DNA from: Paenibacillus sp. FSL R7-0345
GTDB taxonomy: Bacteria; Bacillota; Bacilli; Paenibacillales; Paenibacillaceae
Length of the DNA: 64,000 nt
Assembly: GCF_038595055.1 (NCBI RefSeq)
Contig: NZ_CP152002.1
Span: 6,100,001-6,164,000 of the forward strand
Direction: 5' to 3'
Program-made: the position numbers and the translations under genes
The notes under the pieces: model-generated
What the model saw: only the letters and a program-made list of their open reading frames with translations
Database searches by the model: none
Told to the model about the DNA's origin: nothing
Shown: positions 48,338 to 56,461 of the stretch, piece after piece
How positions within the stretch are numbered: the first letter of the stretch is position 1
How the letters are laid out: each line of letters opens with the position of its first letter

Positions 48338-49798
48338 ATGCAAGCAACACAAGACAACCAGCAGCCGGCACTGCGCAAAACCTTCAAAGCCAGACACTTG
48401 ACGATGATCGCCCTCGGCGGCTCGATCGGAACCGGACTGTTCCTGGCCAGCGGCGGCGCGATTGCCTCCTCCGGCCCGGGCGGAGCGTTGCTCGCTTATG
48501 CTGCGGTCGGCCTCATGGTGTACTTCCTGATGACCAGCCTTGGCGAGCTGGCTACCTATCTGCCGGACTCCGGTTCCTTCAGCACTTATGGCACCCGGTT
48601 TGTCAGCCCGGCTTTCGGCTTCGCCATCGGCTGGAACTTCTGGTACAACTGGGCGGTGACCATAGCAGCCGAACTGTCTGCGGCCACCGTCATCATCAAG
48701 TACTGGTTCCCTGAGAGCTCCTCCACCCTATGGAGCCTGCTGTTCCTGGTTCTGATGTTCGGCCTGAACTTCCTCTCCTCCCGCGGGTACGGGGAATCGG
48801 AATACTGGTTCGCGATCATCAAAATCATCACCGTTATCGTCTTCTTAGTTGTAGGCGTGCTGATGATCTTCGGTATTATGGGCGGCGAGCGGATCGGCTT
48901 CAGCAACTTCCAGCTCGGCGGCAGCTCGTTCCACGGCGGCTTCTTCGCCTTCGTCGGCGTCTTCATGGCTGCCGGCTTCTCCTTCCAGGGAACCGAGCTG
49001 GTCGGCGTCGCCGCCGGCGAGAGCGAGAATCCGCGCCGCAACGTGCCGATCGCAATCCGCCAGGTATTCTGGCGGATTATGATCTTCTACATCTTTGCCA
49101 TTCTTGTCATCGGCATGGTGATTCCTTACACGAATCCCGACCTGCTGCGCGGCGGCATCGACGACATCGGCGTCAGCCCGTTCACCATTGTCTTCAACAA
49201 AGCCGGACTGGCGATCGCCGCTTCTGTGATGAATGCCGTTATCCTCAGCTCCGTGCTGTCGGCCGGCAACTCCGGCATGTATGCCTCCACCCGCGTCCTG
49301 TACGCGATGGCCAAGGATGGCATGGCGCCGCGTGCGCTGGGCAAGCTGAACCGCCGCGGCGTGCCTGTCGGCGCCCTGCTGGTAACTACAGCAGTTGGCA
49401 TGCTTGCCTTCCTCGCCTCGTTCTTTGGCGACGGTGCAGTGTACAACTGGCTGCTTAACGCCTCCGGGATGTGCGGCTTTATCAACTGGCTGGGCATTGC
49501 CATCTGTCATTACCGGTTCCGCCGTGCTTTCGTGAAGCAGGGCCATTCACTGGATGAGCTGCCGTACCGGGCTAAATGGTTCCCGTTCGGCCCGCTTTTT
49601 GCCTTCGCACTCTGCATGATTGCAGTCCTCGGCCAAAACATGGGCGCTTTCACCGGCGGCAGCATCGACTGGTACGGCGTAATGGTCTCCTATATCAGCC
49701 TGCCGCTGTTCCTGCTGATCTGGGCCGGCTACCGCTGGTTCAGACCAAGCCGCCTCATCCCGCTCAAGGATTGCGATCTCAGCACCCATGCGGATTAA
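48338..49798 (+). CDS. lysP: lysine-specific permease LysP (APC superfamily)
   Basis: This 486-residue amino-acid/polyamine/organocation transporter has twelve hydrophobic helices. 'LRKTFKARHLTMIALGGSIGTGLFLASGGAIASSGPGGALLAY' at the N-terminus, 'SFQGTELVGVAAGESENPRRNVPIAIRQVFWRI' and 'VMNAVILSSVLSAGNSGMYASTRVLYAMAKDGMAP' closely follow Escherichia coli LysP. The start is ATG 48338 (MQATQ), after AAGGAG; the longer ORF runs back through the riboswitch terminator. It imports lysine with protons, shut off by lysine through the L box. It is followed by a terminator. Confidence 0.93.
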   Translation: MQATQDNQQPALRKTFKARHLTMIALGGSIGTGLFLASGGAIASSGPGGALLAYAAVGLMVYFLMTSLGELATYLPDSGSFSTYGTRFVSPAFGFAIGWNFWYNWAVTIAAELSAATVIIKYWFPESSSTLWSLLFLVLMFGLNFLSSRGYGESEYWFAIIKIITVIVFLVVGVLMIFGIMGGERIGFSNFQLGGSSFHGGFFAFVGVFMAAGFSFQGTELVGVAAGESENPRRNVPIAIRQVFWRIMIFYIFAILVIGMVIPYTNPDLLRGGIDDIGVSPFTIVFNKAGLAIAASVMNAVILSSVLSAGNSGMYASTRVLYAMAKDGMAPRALGKLNRRGVPVGALLVTTAVGMLAFLASFFGDGAVYNWLLNASGMCGFINWLGIAICHYRFRRAFVKQGHSLDELPYRAKWFPFGPLFAFALCMIAVLGQNMGAFTGGSIDWYGVMVSYISLPLFLLIWAGYRWFRPSRLIPLKDCDLSTHAD

Positions 49799-49833
49799 GC
49801 CCTCGTTCAGCAGCTGAACTATTTACTACATTA

Positions 49834-49877
49834 AAAAGGATGCCCCCGTTGCCTCTGTGGCGCGGAGCATCCTTTTT
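49834..49877 (+). terminator. terminator of lysP
   Basis: AAAAAGGATGC / GCATCCTTTTT (11 bp) with a 22-base loop is followed by further T residues. It lies about 35 bases after the lysP stop. The rest of the interval to lipA (49880-50135) holds a possible promoter and no gene. Confidence 0.9.
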
Positions 49878-50009
49878 TTGTTTATCGTTCAGCTTACATT
49901 CCTTTCTATGTTTCCCAGTTGTACTCCAGCTGACAGAATGTCTAGCCAGTCTGCAAGACGTCATGATTCAGAAAAAATTTTCTTAAAATTGTTACGAATA
50001 TTTCTTGCG

Positions 50010-50039
50010 TTGTTCATGTGCCAGGCGGTAGACTATGGT
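50010..50039 (+). promoter_or_regulatory. possible promoter of lipA-lipM
   Basis: TTGTTC (50010-50015), 18 bases, TATGGT (50034-50039), about 90 bases before the lipA ATG. A moderate sigma-A match; no operator is recognised. Confidence 0.45.
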
Positions 50040-50135
50040 AAAAATAAGCATAGGCTTCTATCAGTCCTATGTCCGATGATTTCACAGCATGGCAAGCAGA
50101 AATTATTCATTACATTTGAATATGGGAGGCTGACA

Positions 50136-51041
50136 ATGCAGAAGGCAAGAGAACGTAAACCCGATTGGCTTAAAATATCACTCACTACGGGGGACGGTTA
50201 TAAAGAGATTAACTCGATGATGCGCGGCCGCAAGCTTCACACGGTCTGTGAAGAGGCAAAATGTCCGAACATTTATGAATGCTGGAGTCAGCGGACAGCG
50301 ACCTTCATGATTCTGGGGAATATTTGTACACGCGCCTGCCGGTTCTGCGCCGTTACCTCGGGTTTACCGACGGAACTTGATCTCGAGGAGCCGCGGCATG
50401 TGGCACAGTCGGTCAAGGAGATGGGACTTAAGCATGTCGTTATTACTTCCGTTGCCCGGGATGATCTGAACGATCACGGAGCTTCGATGTTCGCTGCAAC
50501 AATTACAGCGGTGCGTGAGAGCAATCCACTGACGGACATCGAGGTACTGATCCCGGATTTAGGCGGGGAAGTGAACCGGCTTGCTCTCGTACTGGCGGCG
50601 AAGCCGGATGTTTTGAATCATAACCTGGAAACCGTAAGCCGGCTGTCGGACAAAGTGCGGGCGAAGGCGAAATACCAGCGATCTCTTTCTGTGCTGCGCC
50701 TTGCGAAAGAGCTGCGTCCGGAGCAGACGACGAAATCCGGCATGATGGTCGGGCTGGGTGAGACGAAGGAAGAGATCATCGAAGCGATGAAGGATTTGAG
50801 AGCTGCAGGCTGTGACATTCTGACGATCGGTCAGTACTTGCAGCCTACACTCAAGCATATTGGGGTCGACCGCTATTATGAACCGTCAGAATTCGCTGAG
50901 CTGAAGCGGGAGGGACTGGCGCTGGGCTTTGCACATGTCGAGGCGGGTCCGCTTGTCCGCAGCTCCTATCATGCCCGGGAGCAAACGGAGAGCGCGAAAT
51001 CGGCTGCTGCGGGTACGGAAGCCGCTGTGCTTGAGAAATGA
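50136..51041 (+). CDS. lipA: lipoyl synthase
   Basis: This 301-residue radical SAM enzyme inserts two sulfurs into octanoyl groups on carrier proteins. The auxiliary cluster motif CX4CX5C is C38, C43, C49; the radical SAM motif CX3CX2C is C64, C68, C71 ('CTRACRFC'); the C-terminal 'VRSSYHA' carries the conserved cluster-ligating Ser. Start is ATG 50136 (MQKARERKPDWLK) with GGGAGG 8 bases upstream; the longer ORF extends through the lysP terminator and is not real. It is followed by a small ORF and lipM, forming a lipoylation operon. Confidence 0.97.
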   Translation: MQKARERKPDWLKISLTTGDGYKEINSMMRGRKLHTVCEEAKCPNIYECWSQRTATFMILGNICTRACRFCAVTSGLPTELDLEEPRHVAQSVKEMGLKHVVITSVARDDLNDHGASMFAATITAVRESNPLTDIEVLIPDLGGEVNRLALVLAAKPDVLNHNLETVSRLSDKVRAKAKYQRSLSVLRLAKELRPEQTTKSGMMVGLGETKEEIIEAMKDLRAAGCDILTIGQYLQPTLKHIGVDRYYEPSEFAELKREGLALGFAHVEAGPLVRSSYHAREQTESAKSAAAGTEAAVLEK

Positions 51042-51104
51042 GCAGGGATTCCGGTCTAGAGATAGCTGGCGTTATTTAAGTTCTGACGAAGGGAGTACCC
51101 GGCG

Positions 51105-51212
51105 ATGCGGTTAGACAAGCATAAGGCGGATATAGACAAAGTTAAACTCGACGGTACTTCACTTTATTATGATGCGAAAATCGGTGCCGGCAAGCTGGAG
51201 GCGGGGATATGA
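51105..51212 (+). CDS. 35-residue ORF between lipA and lipM, unrecognised
   Basis: The short ORF opens MRLDKHKADIDKVKLDGTSL and ends AGKLEAGI. It has AAGGGAG about 10 bases before its ATG, and its stop overlaps the lipM start as ATGA, a classic coupling arrangement. It is hydrophilic, Lys/Asp-rich, with no membrane helix or signal. It may be a genuine small protein, or mainly a leader whose translation delivers ribosomes to lipM. The GGAGGCGGGG of lipM lies inside its last codons. I do not recognise a family. Confidence 0.55.
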   Translation: MRLDKHKADIDKVKLDGTSLYYDAKIGAGKLEAGI

Positions 51213-52084
51213 TGACGATGTGGAGGTTTGTACATACAGGAAACCGGACGCCTGCGGAAAACATGGCGATCGACGAAGCGATGCTCACCGCACACGAGCG
51301 GGGTCTTGTCCCGCCCACGGTGCGATTCTATGGATGGAATCCAGCGACATTGTCCATCGGCTGCTTCCAGCATGCCGCCAAGGAAGTGGACTTCACTGCG
51401 CTTCGAGAGTACGGCCTGGGGTTTGTGCGGCGGTCGACCGGCGGCCGGGCTGTGCTTCATGATCAAGAGCTCACCTACAGCATCATCGTATCGGAGAACT
51501 ATCCCGGTATTCCGGCAAGTGTAGTGGAGGCATACCGCGTGCTAAGCATGGGGCTGCTGCTCGGTTTCCGGAAGCTGGGTCTGGATGCACATATGACGGG
51601 CCTGGAATCTTCCCGGACACCTACCTTGGCAGATTGGCAAGTAGAGGATTCCCGGCGTGGAAACAAGCCCATGTCGGCGGCTTGCTTCGATGCGCCATCC
51701 AAGTACGAGCTTGTAGTCGAAGGCAGAAAAATCGCGGGAAGCGCTCAAATGCGTTCCAAGGGAGTCATTCTGCAGCACGGCTCCATTCTTCTCGAGCTGG
51801 ACTCGGATCTTCTGTTCAATGTCTTGAACTTCACCGATTCTGAGGACAAACAGCGGATGAAGAAGATTTTTGAGCGCAAAGCGGTTGATATTAATTCATG
51901 CCTGCGGCGGAAAGGGGACTCTCCGGTGACTATCCGTAATTTGGAGGAAGCCTTTCATCAAGGTTTCGCAGAAAATTTGGGTACGGAGCTCATCCCCGGG
52001 ACATTGACTGACTTCGAAATTGAACTGGCCAACCGGCTTGCTGAGGAGAAGTATGGTGCCGACAGCTGGAACCTGAAGAAGTAA
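51209..52084 (+). CDS. lipM: octanoyl-[GcvH]:protein N-octanoyltransferase / lipoate-ligase family LipM
   Basis: This 291-residue protein of the biotin/lipoate A/B ligase fold has 'RFYGWNPATLSIGCFQ', 'LGFVRRSTGGRAVLHDQELTYSIIV' and 'AACFDAPSKYELVVEGRKIAGSAQMRSKGVILQHGSILL', with the catalytic-type Cys C159 and Lys K174. The sequence tracks B. subtilis LipM (YqhM), which moves octanoate from acyl carrier protein to the glycine-cleavage H protein. Together with LipA it completes de novo lipoate synthesis. An insert around 130-155 is longer than I expect. Two ATGs in tandem are possible starts, both after GGAGG. It ends in a terminator. Confidence 0.93.
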   Translation: MMTMWRFVHTGNRTPAENMAIDEAMLTAHERGLVPPTVRFYGWNPATLSIGCFQHAAKEVDFTALREYGLGFVRRSTGGRAVLHDQELTYSIIVSENYPGIPASVVEAYRVLSMGLLLGFRKLGLDAHMTGLESSRTPTLADWQVEDSRRGNKPMSAACFDAPSKYELVVEGRKIAGSAQMRSKGVILQHGSILLELDSDLLFNVLNFTDSEDKQRMKKIFERKAVDINSCLRRKGDSPVTIRNLEEAFHQGFAENLGTELIPGTLTDFEIELANRLAEEKYGADSWNLKK

Positions 52085-52128
52085 AGGATAATTATCTGCA
52101 TGCAGTTGTGGAAATTAACTGCACTTGT

Positions 52129-52160
52129 ATTCCCGTACCGTGTAAACCCGGTACGGGAAT
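52129..52160 (+). terminator. terminator of the lipA-lipM operon
   Basis: A 12-bp perfect stem ATTCCCGTACCG / CGGTACGGGAAT with an 8-base loop is followed by TTGTTTTG, 45 bases after the lipM stop. Confidence 0.92.
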
Positions 52161-52251
52161 TTGTTTTGATGCACTTTTGCAATACATAACAACTGATTGC
52201 TGCGTTCCTTTCGCATCAGGACAGCAACCGCATGGGAGAGCCCCTCCATTG

Positions 52252-53391
52252 TTATTTCCAGGTAACATAGACCTTGAGATCACCGGTATTCTCAAAAACA
52301 GAGCTGGTGTACGCAAGCTGGTCCAGCCCAAGTGCATACAGCGTCTGCAGATCATTCTTCAGCAGCTTCTCGCTTCCCCGGTAACGGAACAGCAGCGATT
52401 GCTTGCCGGAAGCAACAGCGGCTCTCGCCAGCGACTGCAGCTCTGAGGCTGTGCTCACAACTTCATTTTCCTCATACAGGCTGTAATTCAGCTGCTCCTG
52501 CAGCTGCTTGAACACGGGTACTCCCGTTCCGCCGCGGCTGACCAGTTCGGACAGCGTCTGGGCATAGCTGACCGATGCGGCAGGATAAGATTTCGTCCAG
52601 CTGTGGTCACGGCGCATCTGCGAGTCCGTTCTCATGTAGTATGCCGTGCTGACTTCTCCTTCGATGCCTGGCACCGGATCATCCCAAGTCGTATCCAGAT
52701 GGTACCAGAGCCCGTTCAGCTGAACAAGATTCCAGGCATGGGATTGTCTTGCCCCTCCCGCCGGCTTGGCAGTACCCTCGACGATTTTATTCGGGATCCC
52801 TGCGCCGAGCAGCAGCTTATAGGTAAGCAGAGAATAACCCTGGCATACGGCGCTGCCGGTTGTCAGCCCTTCATAAGCAGTGTATTTAGTATACGAATTA
52901 TCGTATTTCAGGTTCAGCACCACCCAGTCATGTATAGCCTTGATTTTCTGGTGGTTGTTCATGCCCGGCTTGATTATTTTCTGGAGAATGGCTTTTACCT
53001 GCTGATTGACATAAGCGGTCTGCTGCTGTGTCTCCCGGTATTTCACCTGCACTGTCACATTAGCAGACTGGCCGTTTTGTTTATATGAAAAGGCATAGCT
53101 GTCAACAATGTAATACAAATAAATATCACTGGCCATTGCCTGGTCAATCGCACTCTGTACCTGTGCCTTCAGCTTGTTTGTCTTCCCCGTATATTTAAAG
53201 GTGATCGTCTCCCGGCGGTTGCTCATTGCCCCCGTCAGCTTCTGCGTCATCTCGCTTACCGATTGAAGCGAAGCGGATGCAGCAGCCGCATGGACCTGCC
53301 CCCAGCCGTAGTACGCCGCCGGCGGCAAAGCTGCAGACAGCAGCATTCCCCCGAGTAACGCCTTCATCAGCGACATATGTTTCTTTCGCAT
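52252..53391 (-). CDS. exported transglutaminase-like protein
   Basis: This 379-residue preprotein has a signal peptide (about 1-37, basic start, hydrophobic core, VHAAAASA cleavage region). It carries a transglutaminase-like (papain-fold) domain with triad C183 ('TGSAVCQGYSLL'), H218 ('GARQSHAWNLV') and D233 ('YHLDTTWDDP'). 'IKAIHDWVVLNLKYDN' precedes the Cys as in other family members. The flanking domains are not recognised. Secreted bacterial members are often proteases or cross-linking enzymes of the envelope; the activity is not known. Single gene, convergent with lipM. Confidence 0.88.
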   Translation of the reverse strand: MRKKHMSLMKALLGGMLLSAALPPAAYYGWGQVHAAAASASLQSVSEMTQKLTGAMSNRRETITFKYTGKTNKLKAQVQSAIDQAMASDIYLYYIVDSYAFSYKQNGQSANVTVQVKYRETQQQTAYVNQQVKAILQKIIKPGMNNHQKIKAIHDWVVLNLKYDNSYTKYTAYEGLTTGSAVCQGYSLLTYKLLLGAGIPNKIVEGTAKPAGGARQSHAWNLVQLNGLWYHLDTTWDDPVPGIEGEVSTAYYMRTDSQMRRDHSWTKSYPAASVSYAQTLSELVSRGGTGVPVFKQLQEQLNYSLYEENEVVSTASELQSLARAAVASGKQSLLFRYRGSEKLLKNDLQTLYALGLDQLAYTSSVFENTGDLKVYVTWK

Positions 53392-53711
53392 GTTTTCCCC
53401 CTTGCCTCCTGCTACCTTCCAATGGCTGTGGCATACAGTAGAGCATAGTTTGTACTCCTACTCTATAGTAGATGCCTGAAAGTTCTTCTATACGACCAGA
53501 ATCTTAGTAAACTCAACTGCTTCGTCCTGCTATGCTATATCCTGAAGCACTATTACCATTTTATCTCAAATTAAAAGTATATACTATTATTATCGGACCG
53601 GAAAGTCCGTGAGATAAGGTTTTACGAGGGAATAGTGCCCTGCTGCCAGCAGAATTTGGACCACTGCTATAATACGTATGCAGGAAAATGGATACAAGGA
53701 GGTTTACCGCT
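53392..53711. other. gene-free interval with a nested inverted repeat
   Basis: Between the transglutaminase gene and the small ORF at 53712 lies an inverted repeat TTATCTCA (53561-53568) / TGAGATAA (53610-53617). It encloses a hairpin CGGAC (53594-53598) / GTCCG (53605-53609). An extended -10 TGCTATAAT (53665-53673) follows on the plus strand. No ORF is credible. The structure might be a transcribed element or a regulatory site. Confidence 0.4.
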
Positions 53712-53819
53712 ATGACTAATACACCCGGCAAAAAGAGAGCCGACTCCGCCTCACGAGTTATCAAAGCATTACCGATCCAGCAATCCAGGGTAAGACCTCG
53801 GAACAGACTGACGTCGTAA
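53712..53819 (+). CDS. 35-residue basic small protein, unrecognised
   Basis: The ORF begins MTNTPGKKRADSASRVIKAL and ends with an Arg-rich tail (RVRPRNRLTS). A strong ribosome binding site (AGGAGG) lies 9 bases upstream, and an extended -10 TGCTATAAT lies about 40 bases before the ATG, so transcription and translation signals are both good. It is very basic with no hydrophobic segment; nucleic-acid or spore-coat association can only be guessed. No downstream T-run terminator on the plus strand is evident. Confidence 0.55.
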   Translation: MTNTPGKKRADSASRVIKALPIQQSRVRPRNRLTS

Positions 53820-53910
53820 AGGGGAAGCTCCTGGAGCTTGTATAGCTGCTCAATCTAGTTCGAAGTCCCCACTGCTGCTTACCACCGGCTTTATTTCATC
53901 GAAAAAAAAT

Positions 53911-53942
53911 GGCTCCCCGCAGCTTACTCTGCGCTGGGAGCC
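53911..53942 (-). terminator. terminator of the GH95 gene
   Basis: GGCTCCC / GGGAGCC with inner GCAG / CTGC pairs is followed on the minus strand by ATTTTTTTTC. It lies about 40 bases after the stop at 53980. Confidence 0.9.
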
Positions 53943-53979
53943 GTTGTCTGCTCACACTATTTCATCCCGGGTAATTCTT

Positions 53980-56361
53980 TTACCCTTCATTAACAGTCAC
54001 GCGGTAGACTTCCCCGCTCTTAACCTGAAGCGGCTGATCCGCTGCGGCCAAGCTGCCGTCCGGCAGCTGAATCTTCAGCCCGCGCGCATAGACGATCCGG
54101 CATTCCCCGTCACGGGATGCGGTGATGCTCGCCGATACCAGCGCATGGTCCTGCCATACAAGCTCCAGCTCGTAGCCGCCGCGCGCCCTGATTCCGCTGA
54201 TCCGGCCATCCTTCCATGCCGCCGGCAGAGCCGGCAGCAGGCGAAGCTCGCCCAGATGGCTCTGCAGCAGCATCTCAGCGATCCCGGCAGCCGCGCCGAA
54301 GTTCCCGTCAATCTGGAACGGCGGATGGGCGTCGAACAGATTAGGGTAGGCCGAGCGAGTCAGCAGTGTCCGCACGAAGCTGTGAGCCGCCTCCCCGTCC
54401 CGCAGCCGGGCGTACAGGTTAATCAGCCAGGCACAGCTCCAGCCGGTATGCCCGCCTCCTGAAGCAATCCGTTTCTCCAGCGTCCGGCGGGAAGCTTCGA
54501 CCAGCTCCGGAGTATCCTGCTCATTAATCATCTCCCCCGGGTACAGCCCGTACAGATGGGAAACATGGCGGTGCCCCGGTTCTGCTTCAGGGAAATCCTC
54601 GAACCACTCCTGCACACGCCCGTCCGCAGTGATGACAAGCGGGGCCAGGCGCGGCAGCGTCTGCTCCAGCTGCTGGCGGAAAGCCTTATCCGTATCCAGA
54701 AGCTGCGCAGCTTCCAGGCAATGCCCGAACAGCTCCCGGATCAGGCTCATATCCATCGCCGAGCCCATCGAGACACTGCAGGGTTCCCCTTCTGCGGTTA
54801 CAAAACGGTTCTCCGGCGAGGTTGACGGACTGGTCACAAGCAGGCCGTCCGGCCCTTCGACCAGCCAGTCCAGCGCGAACAGCGCTGCACCCTTCATCAG
54901 CGGATAGGCCGTCTCCTGCAGAAAGGCAGGATCAGGGTTATACGCGTAATGCTCCCAGAGATGGCGGCTCAGCCACACGCCGCCCATCGGCCAGAACGCC
55001 CAGCTGGCATCGCCGCCGGACGGCACAGAGCTCCGCCACAGGTCCACATTGTGGTGGGCTGTCCAGCCGCGCGCTCCGTAATGGACCGCGGCCGTTCTGG
55101 CTCCTGTCTCACTCAGCTCGCTGATCAGATCCATCAGCGGCCCGTGAAGCTCGCTCAGATTGCCGACCTCGGCCAGCCAGTAATTCATCTGCGTATTGAT
55201 ATTAGTCGTATAATTGCTGTTCCACGGCGGGGTAACATGCTCATTCCAGATCCCCTGCAGATTGGCGGCCTGCGAGCCGGGACGCGAGCTGCCGATCAGC
55301 AGATAGCGGCCGTACTGGAAGAGCAGCGCTTCCAGCGCCGGGTCTTCCCCGCCGTCCTTATATGCAGCCAGCCGCTCATCTGTTGGCAGCTCAGCCGCCT
55401 CGCTCCACCCGAGGTCAAGCTCCAGCCGGCGGAATAGTGCCTGATGGTCGGCGGTATGCCGCTGCTTGAGCACTTCGTACGGTACAGCGGCAGCCGCCGC
55501 CAGCCGCTGTTCGCAGCTCTCTCCCGGGCTTAGCAGCCCAGCCGGGCCTGCACCGCTGCTGCTCTTCAAATGTGCCGTCCGGCTCTTCACCTGCTCATAG
55601 TCCGTTGCAGCGGCCAATATCAGCTGCACCTGGTCTGCACCTGAAATAATCAGCCGTCCATCTGCTGCTTCAAGGCTGCCGCCTGTAGCAATGACCTGCA
55701 TATGCAGTGCGAAAGCGATACCCAGTCCGTCCTCATATTGAATGGCGTAAGGGTGATCCCGGTGATAATTGTCGGCAATATGCGTCGGGCAACGGCCTTC
55801 CAGCACCAGTGAAGCTGCTCCCTGCTGCTTCACCGTATGCTTGAGCGGGCTCGAAAGGCTCAGCTCCAGGTCCAGGCCGCTGCCAGCCTCGCTCGAAAGC
55901 CGGACAACCATCACGCCATCAGGCGCACTGATCAAGGATTCGCGGGTATACCGGCCAGCCTCTGTCCGGAAGGACACGGTAGACACTCCGCTGTCCAGAT
56001 CCAGCTCCCGGCTGTATTCCGCACAGCTCTCCGCATCCGGCTGCTTCAGCAGCAGATCGCCAAGCGGCATATACGCCTGGCAGTTTACGCCGAGCATCCG
56101 GCTGTTAACAAGCTGTTCCGCCCCGGTATAGTTACCCGCTGCCACCAGCTCACGCGCCTTTTTCAGATAGCGGAGCGCCTCGTAGTTGTTCGTATCCCGG
56201 GGAAATCCGGACCATAGGGTATCTTCATTTAACTGGAACCGTTCCTCAGCGGTACCGCCGAAGACCATTGCGCCCATATGCCCGTTACCAAGCGGCAAAG
56301 CCTCTTCCCACACTGCTGCCGGCTGCTTGTATTTTAACTTCCATGCCTGCTCCTGTTTCAC
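53980..56361 (-). CDS. glycoside hydrolase family 95 (alpha-L-fucosidase type)
   Basis: This is a cytoplasmic enzyme of about 793 residues. The N-terminal beta domain opens with 'WEEALPLGNGHMGAMVFGGTAEERFQLNEDTLWSG', the GH95 hallmark. The (alpha/alpha)6 barrel has 'GIWNEHVTPPWNSNYTTNINTQMNYWLAEVGNLSELHGPL', 'SSVPSGGDASWAFWPMGGVWLSRHLWEHY' and 'LFDAHPPFQIDGNFGAAAGIAEMLLQS'. GH95 enzymes remove 1,2-linked alpha-L-fucose or alpha-L-galactose by inversion. There is no signal peptide, so it acts on imported oligosaccharides. Start is GTG 56361; the longer ORF overlaps the upstream terminator hairpin. Last gene of the uptake module. Confidence 0.93.
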   Translation of the reverse strand: MKQEQAWKLKYKQPAAVWEEALPLGNGHMGAMVFGGTAEERFQLNEDTLWSGFPRDTNNYEALRYLKKARELVAAGNYTGAEQLVNSRMLGVNCQAYMPLGDLLLKQPDAESCAEYSRELDLDSGVSTVSFRTEAGRYTRESLISAPDGVMVVRLSSEAGSGLDLELSLSSPLKHTVKQQGAASLVLEGRCPTHIADNYHRDHPYAIQYEDGLGIAFALHMQVIATGGSLEAADGRLIISGADQVQLILAAATDYEQVKSRTAHLKSSSGAGPAGLLSPGESCEQRLAAAAAVPYEVLKQRHTADHQALFRRLELDLGWSEAAELPTDERLAAYKDGGEDPALEALLFQYGRYLLIGSSRPGSQAANLQGIWNEHVTPPWNSNYTTNINTQMNYWLAEVGNLSELHGPLMDLISELSETGARTAAVHYGARGWTAHHNVDLWRSSVPSGGDASWAFWPMGGVWLSRHLWEHYAYNPDPAFLQETAYPLMKGAALFALDWLVEGPDGLLVTSPSTSPENRFVTAEGEPCSVSMGSAMDMSLIRELFGHCLEAAQLLDTDKAFRQQLEQTLPRLAPLVITADGRVQEWFEDFPEAEPGHRHVSHLYGLYPGEMINEQDTPELVEASRRTLEKRIASGGGHTGWSCAWLINLYARLRDGEAAHSFVRTLLTRSAYPNLFDAHPPFQIDGNFGAAAGIAEMLLQSHLGELRLLPALPAAWKDGRISGIRARGGYELELVWQDHALVSASITASRDGECRIVYARGLKIQLPDGSLAAADQPLQVKSGEVYRVTVNEG

Positions 56362-56402
56362 GGCCCTCACCCTCTCCCGTCTTCCGTATAGGTGCAATAT
56401 AC

Positions 56403-56436
56403 AGCAAAAGACCCGGACAAACACCGGGTCCTTGCT
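56403..56436 (-). terminator. stem-loop between binding protein and GH95 genes
   Basis: On the minus strand GACCCGG pairs with CCGGGTC with flanking AGCAA/TTGCT pairing, ending in TTTTGC. It lies about 25 bases after the binding-protein stop. It may attenuate rather than abolish GH95 transcription and stabilise the abundant binding-protein mRNA. Confidence 0.65.
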
Positions 56437-56461
56437 GCTTTATTACAGTAGTTACTTTGGC

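Noticed and set aside
53851..53870. tRNA-like T-loop sequence GTTCGAAGTCCCC
   Set aside because: The flanking bases cannot form a T stem or acceptor stem; no cloverleaf can be drawn around it.
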